A stretch of 52,505 bases of DNA from Streptococcaceae bacterium. GTDB taxonomy: Bacteria; Bacillota; Bacilli; Lactobacillales; Streptococcaceae. Of this stretch, positions 1 to 9,623 are shown piece after piece. The notes under the pieces were generated by a model. The model did not search any database. It was not told the origin of the DNA and saw only the letters and a program-made list of their open reading frames with translations. The stretch is from NCBI GenBank assembly GCA_022484805.1, contig JAKVKP010000017.1, positions 1 to 52,505 of the forward strand, read 5' to 3'. The number at the start of each line of letters is the position of its first letter. Position 1 is the stretch's first letter. Both the position numbers and the translations under genes were made by a program.

Positions 1-1106
1 TCAATTTTACCTTGATATTTTTCACAGGGTTGAGTGACAATTTTAGACTCTGTACAGCCAACTATTTCTAAGGAGGAACGAATTTCCCCCTCGTTTAATA
101 AAGTACCCTTACTTCTTGCCTCTGATAAAGCCTCCTGCCATAGCTCTTGGGCTTCACGTATGCCATCTTGATGAATTTTAATCAAATTTTCTGTTGCAAT
201 TTGAAAGTCAGATAGGGCTTTTTCAACGATAATTCGTGCTTGTTCGCTGTCTAAATAAAGCTTTTCATTTGAGGATAAACCACCACCACTTAAAGTTAAT
301 TTCTTAGATAATTTTTTAAAATATTCAAGTTCATTAGCCATTACTTGTTTATTTTGTGCAATGATAAAACTAACTTCTGATTTCTTTTTGATTTTCAAAT
401 TGCCATTATCAAATTGATAGCCACCCCACATATGTTGGTCGGTCATGCCTACTTTTTTAGAGTCCACATAAATGACATTGCCAACCGTTTTTCGCCAATA
501 GCCAATAGGAACAATATCTTTATCGTCTACAAAATTAAAAATTTTATCTTTAAGGGATTTTGCTGTTGCTTTTTGTTGCTTAGATAGCATCGGATAAGCA
601 TTTGGCCCTTGATAGAGATAAGCACCTTTTATACGATTAATCTTATCTGTGGAATCAAGCGAACTTAAAGCATATTGTCCATTAGTTGAAGCTTGCGAGT
701 GTCCATAAACTTCAAATTGAGCATTTGAGTACTTATTCATTGCACTATTAAGCGTATTTGCGGAAGATTGCATTTGAATGGTTGGTGTATGTCCCAGACT
801 TGGTAATTGCTCTTTTAATATTTTCGCATTATTGACACCCCAATCCACAACAACATCTAAAGGGTCATTTAATATCTCCCCTGGACTAGTTGAACCACGA
901 TAAAGTACGGTTACATTTTGTACTTCTCCAGGCTGTTGTGTTTTAGGATTGCCATCAGTGATAATATAGCTCTGTTCACCTGTCACTTTGTTATTAATGA
1001 CATCGCATACATAGCCAACTTTTTTTCCGTCAACTTCTATTTTTTGATTAACTTTTAAGTTTTTATATTCCTGCTTAGCTATCTTCACTCTTTCCTCATC
1101 AGTCAA
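1..1106 (-). CDS. Lipase-type effector with C-terminal helical domain, resembling type VIIb-secreted reverse-domain lipases (5' part; runs off the window)
   Basis: I translated this frame by hand: 368 open codons from a TTG at 1106 to the window edge. The TTG has AGGAGAG about 7-10 nt upstream and starts 4 nt after the stop of the DUF1310 gene. Residues 1-240 look like an alpha/beta-hydrolase lipase: YGHSQAS with the likely nucleophile S137, acidic DDKDIVP around D195/D197, and DQHMWGGY with H225. Residues 245-345 are charged and helical, lacking a signal peptide, like the C-terminal LXG-like targeting region of TslA-type T7SS effectors of Staphylococcus (established for that family). So the toxin domain is first and the secretion domain last. 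The C-terminus is outside the window. Calling it an antibacterial phospholipase is inference; it could also be a cytoplasmic lipase-like protein. Confidence 0.6.
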   Translation of the reverse strand, partial: MTDEERVKIAKQEYKNLKVNQKIEVDGKKVGYVCDVINNKVTGEQSYIITDGNPKTQQPGEVQNVTVLYRGSTSPGEILNDPLDVVVDWGVNNAKILKEQLPSLGHTPTIQMQSSANTLNSAMNKYSNAQFEVYGHSQASTNGQYALSSLDSTDKINRIKGAYLYQGPNAYPMLSKQQKATAKSLKDKIFNFVDDKDIVPIGYWRKTVGNVIYVDSKKVGMTDQHMWGGYQFDNGNLKIKKKSEVSFIIAQNKQVMANELEYFKKLSKKLTLSGGGLSSNEKLYLDSEQARIIVEKALSDFQIATENLIKIHQDGIREAQELWQEALSEARSKGTLLNEGEIRSSLEIVGCTESKIVTQPCEKYQGKI

Positions 1107-1110
1107 CGTC

Positions 1111-1506
1111 TTACTCTCCTTTACTTTCTATGAGTTCAACTAACTTTTCAGAAATTACTACTCCTCCACTTTCTAATCCCTTAGAATATTTATCTAAATC
1201 ATATTCTAAAGTCAAATCCTTGTCTTTATTAATGATGATTGTCACATTGACTCCCCCCATAGGATTATGTTTAATGCTGTCATAGTCAATTTCATAAGAT
1301 TTGATAACACCCTCATTAGTCAATGCTTTAGAGTCTAAATTCTTTAATCCTTCTTCAAAAACTTCTTTTGCTTCTTGACTTTTCACAACTTCTACCATTT
1401 CGTTATTTAATTCTTGATTATCCATGTATATTTTTCCTCCATAACCTGCTATTAATACGATAATTAAAACAAAAATTCCGATTATCCATTTCTTTCGTTT
1501 CGACAT
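1111..1506 (-). CDS. DUF1310-family membrane-anchored protein, possible immunity protein
   Basis: 131 aa if it starts at the ATG at 1506, with AGGTGG five bases upstream; a GTG three codons earlier overlaps that ribosome site. Residues 5-25 form one hydrophobic segment preceded by KRKK, so the rest probably faces outside. The exported part has the pattern typical of DUF1310: an EAKEVFEEGL-like helix, then ALT..GVI.SYEIDYDSIKHNPMGG and a short beta-rich tail. It lies 4 nt upstream of the lipase gene and must be co-transcribed. Immunity proteins to extracellularly acting lipase effectors sit on the outer membrane face, so this topology and position fit such a role, but that function is inference and the family is uncharacterised as far as I know. 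Confidence 0.7.
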   Translation of the reverse strand: MSKRKKWIIGIFVLIIVLIAGYGGKIYMDNQELNNEMVEVVKSQEAKEVFEEGLKNLDSKALTNEGVIKSYEIDYDSIKHNPMGGVNVTIIINKDKDLTLEYDLDKYSKGLESGGVVISEKLVELIESKGE

Positions 1507-1538
1507 AATTGCCACCTTTTAAATTAAAAAAATTCTTG

Positions 1539-1566
1539 AATATAAGTAATTAACTTAAAATTTCAA
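1539..1566 (-). promoter_or_regulatory. Candidate sigma-A promoter for the DUF1310-lipase pair
   Basis: On the minus strand TTGAAA (1566-1561) is followed after 16 bp by TATATT (1544-1539), 33 bp upstream of the DUF1310 start. The surroundings are very AT-rich, so chance matches are likely. Confidence 0.35.
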
Positions 1567-1635
1567 GTCAAATAATTATAACAATTCGTAAATTAAAAAA
1601 CAAAAAAATAATAATAGAATAATTTAATATATAAC

Positions 1636-1665
1636 AAAAAAAAGTACTAATAAGTATCAGTACCT
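1636..1665 (-). terminator. Rho-independent terminator after the cold-shock gene
   Basis: An inverted repeat at 1644-1663 (GTACT...AGTAC, about 8 bp with a wobble) is followed on the minus strand by a run of eight T (1643-1636). It separates the csp transcript from the DUF1310-lipase pair. Confidence 0.7.
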
Positions 1666-1809
1666 TAATCTAGTCTAAAAATTTTATTTTCCACTCTCCA
1701 ACTCCAACAATCGCCTGTCTTGGTATATTCTACTCTTTTCATACTGCCAGGTATCCAAAGCACTTAAATAATAATTATCTTCAGGCTTTCTTATATTCAG
1801 TAACTTCAT
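1665..1809 (-). other. Two overlapping small reading frames after csp, possible gene remnant
   Basis: One frame runs from an ATG at 1809 to a TAA at 1684 (41 codons, begins [15 protein letters not shown]) and overlaps the csp 3' end by 29 bp. A second frame runs from an ATG at 1742 to a TAA at 1665 (25 codons, ends CWSWRVENKIFRLD) and stops right against the terminator. Both look more protein-like than random AT-rich DNA but neither has a convincing ribosome site. I recognise neither. They may be the frameshifted tail of one decayed gene. Confidence 0.3.
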
Positions 1810-1957
1810 ACTCAGCCTTTTGGCCATCTACAAGTTTTCGATGACCAGTGGCCACAATATCGGAGTAATGAACGAAAATATCTTTACTATCTTCACCAGC
1901 AATAAATCCGTAGCCTTTTTTCTCGTTAAACCATTTAACTGTACCTATAATCATCAT
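1781..1957 (-). CDS. Short CspA-family cold-shock protein
   Basis: 58 codons from ATG 1957 (a second ATG follows at 1954). The first 50 residues are a standard cold-shock domain: [15 protein letters not shown] covers RNP1, and DIFVHYSDI covers RNP2, the single-stranded nucleic-acid binding faces. The normal C-terminal beta-strand with GP.A.NV is missing; the protein ends EVTEYKKA, about 8 residues short of the usual 66. The shortening coincides with the junction to unrelated small frames, so the gene may be a partly decayed or recombined copy rather than the main cellular Csp. Its product would be an RNA chaperone if it still folds. Confidence 0.7.
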   Translation of the reverse strand: MMIIGTVKWFNEKKGYGFIAGEDSKDIFVHYSDIVATGHRKLVDGQKAEYEVTEYKKA

Positions 1958-1972
1958 TTATTCTTCTTCTAT

Positions 1973-2325
1973 TTTTCTACTCGATTTAAAATATCATTGA
2001 TACTATTTTGAATACATAAGTTTTGAAGTGATGAAATCGATGTAGTTAAAAGCTAATCTTTACTATTATCGACATAGGTACACAAGTTCAATCGTTCCTC
2101 AAATAAACCATTTAAACCACTTTGTAACTCTGCTAGCCATTCTTTACGAATACGAACAGCCTCTTTTACTGCAGTTTGTAAATTTTTCAAGTACTTACTT
2201 TGAAGCTCTTCTTCTAAAGTTCTTTGTTCACTTCTTACAATATTTTCTATTTCTGTCATCAGTTCATTTGATTGATACTTAACTATGTTCTCACGTTCTT
2301 TTTCTGCTTCTAAAATCAATTTATT
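1973..2325 (-). pseudogene. Truncated coiled-coil protein gene with an in-frame stop
   Basis: An 88-codon frame (TTG 2319 to TAG 2053) encodes a charged, helix-forming sequence rich in E, K and L. After the TAG the same frame stays open for 27 more codons (LLTTSISSLQN...NRVEK) to a TAG near 1973, so the stop looks like a nonsense mutation. At the 5' side the frame has no good start or ribosome site and ends where the integrase remnant begins (about 2323), which suggests that the N-terminus was deleted. The family is not recognised; an all-helical partner of a type VII effector is one guess, a V-ATPase E-like stalk another. Neither can be shown. Confidence 0.45.
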
Positions 2326-2414
2326 AAAGTAACATTAGACATCTATGCACACATACAAACAACGCACCTAAGAAAAATGGTCAAGACTTTGCTGATATGA
2401 TGGCTAATCAGTAA
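2323..2414 (+). pseudogene. C-terminal remnant of a tyrosine recombinase (phage or ICE integrase)
   Basis: On the plus strand codons from 2326 read KVTLDIYAHIQT, the block around the catalytic tyrosine at the end of phage-type integrases (compare the common MTLDIYTHV motif). A frameshift near 2361 leads into NAPKKNGQDFADMMANQ and a TAA at 2412, like the short tail these enzymes carry. Nothing of the catalytic core upstream remains; the sequence joins the coiled-coil pseudogene directly. It faces the 3' end of sufB, where an attachment site would be expected. The element itself is dead or lies elsewhere. Confidence 0.55.
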
Positions 2415-2440
2415 AAAGCTGGTCATTTCTACTATCAAGG

Positions 2441-2486
2441 TAAAATAAAAAAGCCAAGAACATTGATTTAACAACATTCTTGGCTT
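2441..2486 (-). terminator. Terminator of the suf operon
   Basis: Perfect 10-bp inverted repeat AAGCCAAGAA (2451-2460) / TTCTTGGCTT (2477-2486) with a T-rich stretch following on the minus strand (2450-2441). It starts 11 bp after the sufB stop codon. Confidence 0.85.
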
Positions 2487-2497
2487 ATAAGGAAGCT

Positions 2498-3889
2498 TTA
2501 ACCTACACTGCCTTCCATTTCGTAACTAATCAATCGATTCAACTCAACTGCATATTCCATTGGTAATTCTTTAGTAAATGGTTCCACAAAGCCCATGACA
2601 ATCATTTCTGTAGCTTCACTTTCTGATAAACCTCGGCTCATCAAATAATAAAGTTGTTCTTCAGAAATCTTTGAAACCTTTGCTTCATGCTCTAAGGCAA
2701 CCTGTGAATTATGAATTTCATTAAAAGGAATCGTATCTGACTTAGAAATATCATCCATAATAATGGTATCACACTCAATATGTGAAGCAGATTTGATACT
2801 TGGTTTATTAAATGTTACCTGTCCACGATAATTCACCGCACCACCATCTTTAGAAATTGACTTAGAAACGATTGAACTTGAGGTGTGAGGTGCATTATGA
2901 ATCATTTTAGCGCCTGTATCCTGCTCTTGACCTTTACCAGCAAAAGCAATTGACAACATCGTACCACGAGCACCAGCCCCGTCCAAGTAAACTGCTGGAT
3001 ACTTCATTGTTGCTTTCGCTCCTAGATTACCGTCAATCCATTCAACAGTTGCATCCTCCAAAGCTTGAGCTCTTTTAGTCACTAAATTATAAACATTATC
3101 TGACCAGTTCTGAATGGTAGTATAACGTGTATAACCACCCTTTAAGGTGAAGATCTCAACAATTGCCGCATGCAAGCTATTAGAAGAATAAGTTGGTGCT
3201 GTACAGCCTTCAACGTAATGGACGCTTGCACCTTCATCAACGATGATTAAAGTACGTTCAAATTGCCCAGTATTTTCAGCGTTAATACGGAAATAGGTTT
3301 GTAATGGTGTATCAACCTTTACACCTTTTGGTACATAAATAAATGTACCACCCGACCAAACAGCTGAATTCAAAGCTGCCAATTTATTATCAGTCGGTGG
3401 TACCAATTTTGCAAAATATTGTTTAAATAAATCAGGATATTCCTTCAAAGCAGAGTCAGTATCAGTAAAGATAATGCCTAACTTCTCAAATTCATCCTTC
3501 ATATTATGGTAAACAACCTCTGACTCATATTGAGCAGATGCTCCCGCAAGATAAGCACGCTCCGCTTCAGGAATACCAATTTTTTCAAAGGTATCTTTGA
3601 TTTTATCTGGTACATCATCCCAATCACGAGCTGCCTTGTCGCTTGCTCTTTGGAAATATTTAATCTTATCAAAGTCAATCTCTGATAAATCTGCCCCCCA
3701 AGTTGGCATTGGCATTTTATGAAACGCTTCTAGCGATTTTAAACGAAACTCCAACATCCATTCTGGTTCTTCTTTTGCTTTAGAAATTTCACGGACGACT
3801 TCTTCAGTTAAACCTGTACCTGTACTATAAATAGGTTCAACATCATCATGAAATCCAAATTGATATTCTTCTAATTCTGGTACACCCAT
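2498..3889 (-). CDS. sufB: Fe-S cluster assembly scaffold protein SufB
   Basis: 463 aa, normal for the family. SufB forms the SufBC2D complex in the cytosol, where the nascent iron-sulfur cluster is built on SufB with sulfur from SufS/SufU. The beta-helix core is followed by [12 protein letters not shown] with C373, matching the essential core cysteine of E. coli SufB, and by [10 protein letters not shown] with E402, matching its partner glutamate. The C-terminal block [15 protein letters not shown] is the SufB/SufD family signature. The start ATG has GGAGG seven bases upstream. It is the last suf gene and is separated from sufU by a 275-bp spacer carrying a duplicated sufU tail, unlike the tight spacing of the rest of the operon. 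Confidence 0.97.
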   Translation of the reverse strand: MGVPELEEYQFGFHDDVEPIYSTGTGLTEEVVREISKAKEEPEWMLEFRLKSLEAFHKMPMPTWGADLSEIDFDKIKYFQRASDKAARDWDDVPDKIKDTFEKIGIPEAERAYLAGASAQYESEVVYHNMKDEFEKLGIIFTDTDSALKEYPDLFKQYFAKLVPPTDNKLAALNSAVWSGGTFIYVPKGVKVDTPLQTYFRINAENTGQFERTLIIVDEGASVHYVEGCTAPTYSSNSLHAAIVEIFTLKGGYTRYTTIQNWSDNVYNLVTKRAQALEDATVEWIDGNLGAKATMKYPAVYLDGAGARGTMLSIAFAGKGQEQDTGAKMIHNAPHTSSSIVSKSISKDGGAVNYRGQVTFNKPSIKSASHIECDTIIMDDISKSDTIPFNEIHNSQVALEHEAKVSKISEEQLYYLMSRGLSESEATEMIVMGFVEPFTKELPMEYAVELNRLISYEMEGSVG

Positions 3890-3985
3890 CTGGAGCCTCC
3901 TTTTCTTTATTTCAATTTATTCTAACTATACTTAATCACTATCATACTACGATAACCCTATTTTAGAAACCGAATTGCTTAATCA

Positions 3986-4049
3986 TGGCAGGTTAAGCCT
4001 GAAGTGCCTGTGCTATCTTCACTCTCCAGAGCCTTCTTTAAGGCGTTCC
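3986..4049 (-). repeat. Displaced extra copy of the sufU 3' end
   Basis: 64 bp nearly identical (one mismatch seen) to 4169-4232, the last codons of sufU. In this copy the frame would read ...TSGLTCHD and stop one codon later than in the intact gene. It is a direct repeat, 183 bp downstream in the transcript. Confidence 0.9.
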
Positions 4050-4154
4050 GCGTCAGAAGAAACGTCACTTATGTCAATCTCCGATTGACTATCGTTCTGG
4101 TCTTCTTCCTTTTCCCATAAAAATTTTTATTTTTATGGGGCCCAGTTGGAACGC
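4043..4154. repeat. Hairpin-rich insert between the two sufU tails
   Basis: The insert is bounded by the inverted repeat GCGTTCC (4043-4049) / GGAACGC (4148-4154). Inside are GTCAATC-TCC-GATTGAC (4073-4089) within a longer imperfect stem, and CCCATAAAAA / TTTTTATGGG (4114-4139). No open frame is apparent. It may fold as one branched RNA in the suf transcript or be a tiny mobile-type element. Identity unknown. Confidence 0.6.
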
Positions 4155-4164
4155 AATGAAATAA

Positions 4165-5845
<1,681 letters not shown>

Positions 5846-5888
5846 CTACACCCTTTCACTTTATACTTTCAAACGTAAAGATATTTAA

Positions 5889-7160
5889 TTATCTTTTACG
5901 CAATTTACCCTCAATTACTTCAATAAATTCATTTTGGACATCGCGCAACGGAATTGCTGTAATCACAGCACCCAAGAAGCCACGAATTACAAGACGTTCT
6001 GCCTCTTGTTTGGCAATTCCTCGGCTCATTAAATAGTATAAATCTTCTGGGTCAACCTGACCAATTGAAGCTGCGTGACCAGCAGTTACTTCGTTCTCAT
6101 CAATCAACAGGATTGGATTAGCATCGCTACGCGCCTTGTCAGAAAGCATTAGAACTCGACTTTCTTGTTGTGCATCAGCGCCTTTGGCTCCACGAATGAT
6201 ATGACCAATACCGTTAAATGTTAAAGTACCGGCCTCTAAAATAACACCATGCTGTAAAATATGTCCAACTGAATGTTGCCCAAAATTCGTAACACGTGTA
6301 TCTACACCTTGCACTTGCTTTCCAGCTGAAATACCAACTGCTTTTAATTCGGCATGTGAGCCATCGCCAACTAAGTCAGAATCAAAATCTGCAATTACGT
6401 TACCATCGTTCATCACACCAATTGCCCAATCAATTGAAGCATCATTTAAAAGATGACCACGTCGTGAAATAAATGTTGTCAATTTTTCACCCAAACGATC
6501 AATTGCTGAAAATTTAACCTGTGCACCACGTTTTGCAATCACTTCTACTACGATATTTGCTGAGGTTTGAGCGGTGCTTTCACCAATCGTTTGGAATCTT
6601 TCCAAATATTTAATTGAAGCATGCTCATCAACAATAATTAAAACATGTTTATTAAATGGTACTTTAGAATCTCCATTTTGATAAAATAGTGCTTCAATTG
6701 GCTGTTCAATTTCAACATTTTTTGGAATATAAAGAAAAGTACCACTATTAAAATAAGCCTGATGCCATGCAGCCATCTTATCTTCATCCGCTTTTAAAGC
6801 AGTTGTCATAAAGTACTCTTTGACCAAATCTTCATGTTCTACCATCGCCGTATGAATATCAGTATAAATAACACCCTGATCAATCAATTCCTGTGGTAAT
6901 TGTTCTAATACAGTCTGCGTCCCTTGCTGCACGATTAAAGCATTATTAGACAATTGACTAAAATCAGCGACATTGCCGGTTGCAACCTCTTCTTCATCAA
7001 AATTGGTTTCAAATAAATGCCAACGATGGTAGCGCACACGTTCAATAACAGGTAATTCTAACGAATCAATTGCTTCAAAAGCTTTTTGACGTCTTTCTTG
7101 CATCCATGCTGGTTCACCCTTGATCGCAGAAAAGGTTTGGATATTTGTTAAGTTTGACAT
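5889..7160 (-). CDS. sufD: Fe-S cluster assembly protein SufD
   Basis: 423 aa. SufD is the SufB paralogue in the SufBC2D scaffold and helps bring iron to the cluster site. The N-terminal helical part (1-110) is followed by the beta-helix repeat and the shared C-terminal block [20 protein letters not shown] conserved histidine in NEVTAGHAAS matches the region at the SufB-SufD interface. It starts 8 bp after the sufC stop; the ribosome site overlaps the sufC end. The cluster-binding cysteine seen in SufB is absent, as expected. Confidence 0.96.
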   Translation of the reverse strand: MSNLTNIQTFSAIKGEPAWMQERRQKAFEAIDSLELPVIERVRYHRWHLFETNFDEEEVATGNVADFSQLSNNALIVQQGTQTVLEQLPQELIDQGVIYTDIHTAMVEHEDLVKEYFMTTALKADEDKMAAWHQAYFNSGTFLYIPKNVEIEQPIEALFYQNGDSKVPFNKHVLIIVDEHASIKYLERFQTIGESTAQTSANIVVEVIAKRGAQVKFSAIDRLGEKLTTFISRRGHLLNDASIDWAIGVMNDGNVIADFDSDLVGDGSHAELKAVGISAGKQVQGVDTRVTNFGQHSVGHILQHGVILEAGTLTFNGIGHIIRGAKGADAQQESRVLMLSDKARSDANPILLIDENEVTAGHAASIGQVDPEDLYYLMSRGIAKQEAERLVIRGFLGAVITAIPLRDVQNEFIEVIEGKLRKR

Positions 7161-7168
7161 ATTTTTGC

Positions 7169-7939
7169 CTACCCTTCTTCTACGTATTCGATTCCTAATT
7201 CTTTACTAATTTCAACATAGCCTTCAGCTTCTAAGCGTTTGGCAAGATCCGCACCACCTGTTTTAACGACTTTACCTTCCATCATAATATGTACCACATC
7301 TGGAGTGATATAATTTAATAGGCGTTGATAGTGAGTGATGATTAATGCGCCAAAATTATCACCACGCATCTCATTCACACCCTTAGAAACCACTTTTAAG
7401 GCATCAATATCTAGACCTGAGTCGATTTCATCTAAAATTGCAAAAGAAGGCTCTAGCATTAGTAATTGCAGAATTTCATTACGTTTCTTTTCACCGCCAG
7501 AAAAGCCTTCGTTTAAATAACGTTCAGCCATCTCTTCTGGCATATTTAAAATGCCCATTTTTTCATCTAGTTTTTTAATAAAATCTAATACGGAAATCTT
7601 ATCATCCTCATCACGCTTCGCATTAATTGCAGCGCGAATAAAATCAGCATTTGTAATTCCTGGAATTTCTGAAGGATATTGCATTGCTAAAAAAAGACCA
7701 GCACGAGCACGTTCGTCAACTTCCCATTCCAAAATATTTTCACCATCAAGTAAAATTTCACCTTGAGTGACTTCATAATTTGGATTGCCCATGATTGCAG
7801 CCGATAAAGTTGATTTACCAGTTCCGTTAGGTCCCATAATCGCGTGAATTTCTCCAGTTTTCATGGTTAAATTAACACCTTTTAAAATTTCTTTTTCTTC
7901 AATTCTTACGTGTAAATCTTTAATTTCTAATACAGACAT
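7169..7939 (-). CDS. sufC: Suf ABC-type ATPase SufC
   Basis: 256 aa. Cytosolic ATPase of the SufBC2D complex; its ATP-driven dimerisation reshapes SufB-SufD so that a cluster can form. Walker A GPNGTGKST near residue 37, signature FSGGEKKRNEILQ, Walker B and D-loop LDEIDSGLD, and switch histidine in LIITHYQRLL are all present. First gene of the operon, with an AGGAGGAAG ribosome site and a promoter 30-65 bp upstream that overlaps a Fur-like site. Confidence 0.97.
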   Translation of the reverse strand: MSVLEIKDLHVRIEEKEILKGVNLTMKTGEIHAIMGPNGTGKSTLSAAIMGNPNYEVTQGEILLDGENILEWEVDERARAGLFLAMQYPSEIPGITNADFIRAAINAKRDEDDKISVLDFIKKLDEKMGILNMPEEMAERYLNEGFSGGEKKRNEILQLLMLEPSFAILDEIDSGLDIDALKVVSKGVNEMRGDNFGALIITHYQRLLNYITPDVVHIMMEGKVVKTGGADLAKRLEAEGYVEISKELGIEYVEEG

Positions 7940-7972
7940 ATCTTCCTCCTACTTATTGTCGTAATTAGTTAT

Positions 7973-8002
7973 ATCATATCACTTAATGAAAACCATTATC
8001 AA
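7973..8002 (-). promoter_or_regulatory. Promoter of the suf operon
   Basis: Minus-strand TTGATA (8002-7997), 18-bp spacer, TATGAT (7978-7973), about 35 bp upstream of the sufC start. Confidence 0.6.
7987..8001. promoter_or_regulatory. Fur-like operator in the suf promoter
   Basis: TGAAAACCATTATCA on the plus strand fits the 7-1-7 Fur pattern TGATAAT-N-ATTATCA with two mismatches in one half and a perfect second half. It covers the -35/-10 spacer, so binding would block transcription. PerR or another Fur-family regulator is equally possible. Confidence 0.5.
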
Positions 8003-8112
8003 TCAAAGCGCCTTATTATAACGAAAATCTCTTTATATCTATTGATAAATAATTATTAATCAATAGATATATTTTCATCCTCTTAGAACAATAAAAAATA
8101 TAATAGCACTAG

Positions 8113-8163
8113 TTAAAAAGCTGAGATGACTGTTTAGGCATACTCGAAACAGGCTAAATGCAC
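8113..8163. repeat. Dispersed repeat, copy 1 (upstream of the suf operon)
   Basis: 51 bp resembling 30234-30282 in the rplB-rpsS spacer. Shared blocks are TTAAAAA, GCTGAGA, CATACTC, AAACAG and TAA.TGCAC in the same order and orientation, roughly 40 of 51 positions by eye. The rest of the 7940-8335 interval holds the suf promoter and a terminator; I saw no gene. Confidence 0.55.
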
Positions 8164-8270
8164 TGTGATTTTTGAAAAATCTACAACATCAACTTTGGCA
8201 ATTCTTGTTAAAGTATATAAATGCTAAATTAACTTATTTTTTAACTTCCTATCAAGCCGATTTAGCACCT

Positions 8271-8306
8271 TAATAAAAAAGCTCAGCCACATGTTGCGAC
8301 TGAGCT
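8271..8306 (-). terminator. Terminator after the helical stress-type gene
   Basis: AGCTCAG (8280-8286) / CTGAGCT (8300-8306), a 7-bp stem followed on the minus strand by TTTTTTATT. Confidence 0.75.
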
Positions 8307-8335
8307 CTTGGCCTAAACAAAGCCGAATTTAACGA

Positions 8336-8653
8336 CTAGTGCCCCTTAGAACGCCATTTAATTGTGTGACGAGTTGGTCGATTCGTTTTAACGGTTCGAC
8401 GAACACCATTTTTATCAATCTTTACTTCCACATTATAAATTTCATTTTTGGCTAAATCATAGAAACGGCCTACCGAATCAATAACCGTCGTTTTAGCTTT
8501 GTCAGCAAAATCCTTGGCTCTATCCGGAATTTCGCGTGCAACATCTGGAGCACCTTCACTCAAGTCTTTAGTCACATCCTTAGCTTTGTCAACAATATCC
8601 GTTGCAAAGTCACGTGCCTTATCAAAAACTTCATTTAATTTATTGTTTGCCAT
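8336..8653 (-). CDS. Small helical protein with repeated KAKD-type heptads, function unknown
   Basis: 105 aa, ATG with GGAGGAAAATC upstream. Residues 1-65 are amphipathic helix built from variations of DKAKDFA/DKAKDVTKD, reminiscent of late-embryogenesis-like or YtxH/CsbD-type stress proteins, but no family is firmly recognised. Residues 70-105 are basic (RRTVKTNRPTRHTIKWRSKGH) and could contact nucleic acid or membrane lipid. There is no signal peptide or membrane segment. It is monocistronic, with its own terminator. Confidence 0.75.
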   Translation of the reverse strand: MANNKLNEVFDKARDFATDIVDKAKDVTKDLSEGAPDVAREIPDRAKDFADKAKTTVIDSVGRFYDLAKNEIYNVEVKIDKNGVRRTVKTNRPTRHTIKWRSKGH

Positions 8654-8797
8654 GATTTTCCTCCATTCAAGGGAATTGATATCTTTTACATTTTAAGCAA
8701 CTATCATCATAAATCCTGTCTCTATCATACGATAAAATTACTTGATTTTCAAAGAAACACAATTCATGAAAAGTGCTAGCCAGTAAATAATTAGCTA

Positions 8798-9502
8798 TTA
8801 TCTCTTTTGAACCATTGCATTTGCAATATTATATTTTCTCTTTAAATACCATTTCAATGCTAAAGCGCCAGCACCAATAATAATTGCAGGAATTGAAGTT
8901 AAGTTTGGATTGATGGCTGCTGGAAGCAATGCTGTAATGCTAAATAACAATACCCAGACCAAAATTGCCAAAACCATAATTCCAATACCCTTAATCCACC
9001 CTTTACGATCCTTATTAACCGCTTCAGTACGATAAAAATAATGATACATTAAATAAAAGACTAAGCCTCCAGCTGCTGCCATCACAAATAAGGTCAAAAC
9101 ACCATAGCTAGCATTTTCTCCCGCCTTTGAAACTAACCCTAATATACCATTCATTAATGCCAAAACACCAAGCAATAATAATGAATTATCAAGCCACATT
9201 AACCAAGGCGTTGTATTTTCCACCTTTTTTTCAGATTGACCAACTGTATTCTCAAATTGCAGTGTGTATTCAGTAACTGTGCCAAATATTTTTCTGGCAG
9301 TCAAGCCATTCTTTTGATTTGCGACAATTTCGGGCATAATTTCTTCAAGTATTGTCTGAATTTCAATTTCGGACTTGCCAAGTTCCCTTAATCGTTTTTT
9401 TAAATCAAAAATATAAGCACTGTTTTTATTTGTTAATTCACTTGATAAATGATTAATATCAACCGTTGGTTTTTCAATAACTGATGATTTTTTATCTGCC
9501 AA
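8798..9502 (-). CDS. DUF1129-family membrane protein
   Basis: 234 aa from a TTG at 9502 with GGGAG six bases upstream; an earlier TTG at 9526 lacks a ribosome site. Residues 20-75 form a soluble helical head (DLKKRLRELGKSEIEIQTIL) of the kind found before membrane segments in DUF1129 proteins. About five hydrophobic segments follow, between residues 95 and 225. In lactobacilli and enterococci this family commonly sits next to ychF, as here. Function unknown. Confidence 0.8.
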   Translation of the reverse strand: MADKKSSVIEKPTVDINHLSSELTNKNSAYIFDLKKRLRELGKSEIEIQTILEEIMPEIVANQKNGLTARKIFGTVTEYTLQFENTVGQSEKKVENTTPWLMWLDNSLLLLGVLALMNGILGLVSKAGENASYGVLTLFVMAAAGGLVFYLMYHYFYRTEAVNKDRKGWIKGIGIMVLAILVWVLLFSITALLPAAINPNLTSIPAIIIGAGALALKWYLKRKYNIANAMVQKR

Positions 9503-9623
9503 TTTGCACTCCCTATTATTATTCAATAATGTATCTAATGCCGAACAAAGCCCAGCAAATATCTATTGATAAAATTATTTTAAACCTATGCTCACTTTTC
9601 TAGCCAAGCGTGGTCAGCACCCT

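Noticed and set aside
1820..2011. Plus-strand 63-codon frame
   Set aside because: It is the antisense of the cold-shock gene, whose domain is clearly on the minus strand.
4114..4140. Terminator between sufU and sufB
   Set aside because: The CCCATAAAAA/TTTTTATGGG stem is followed on the transcribed strand by AAAAGGAAG, not by a T run.
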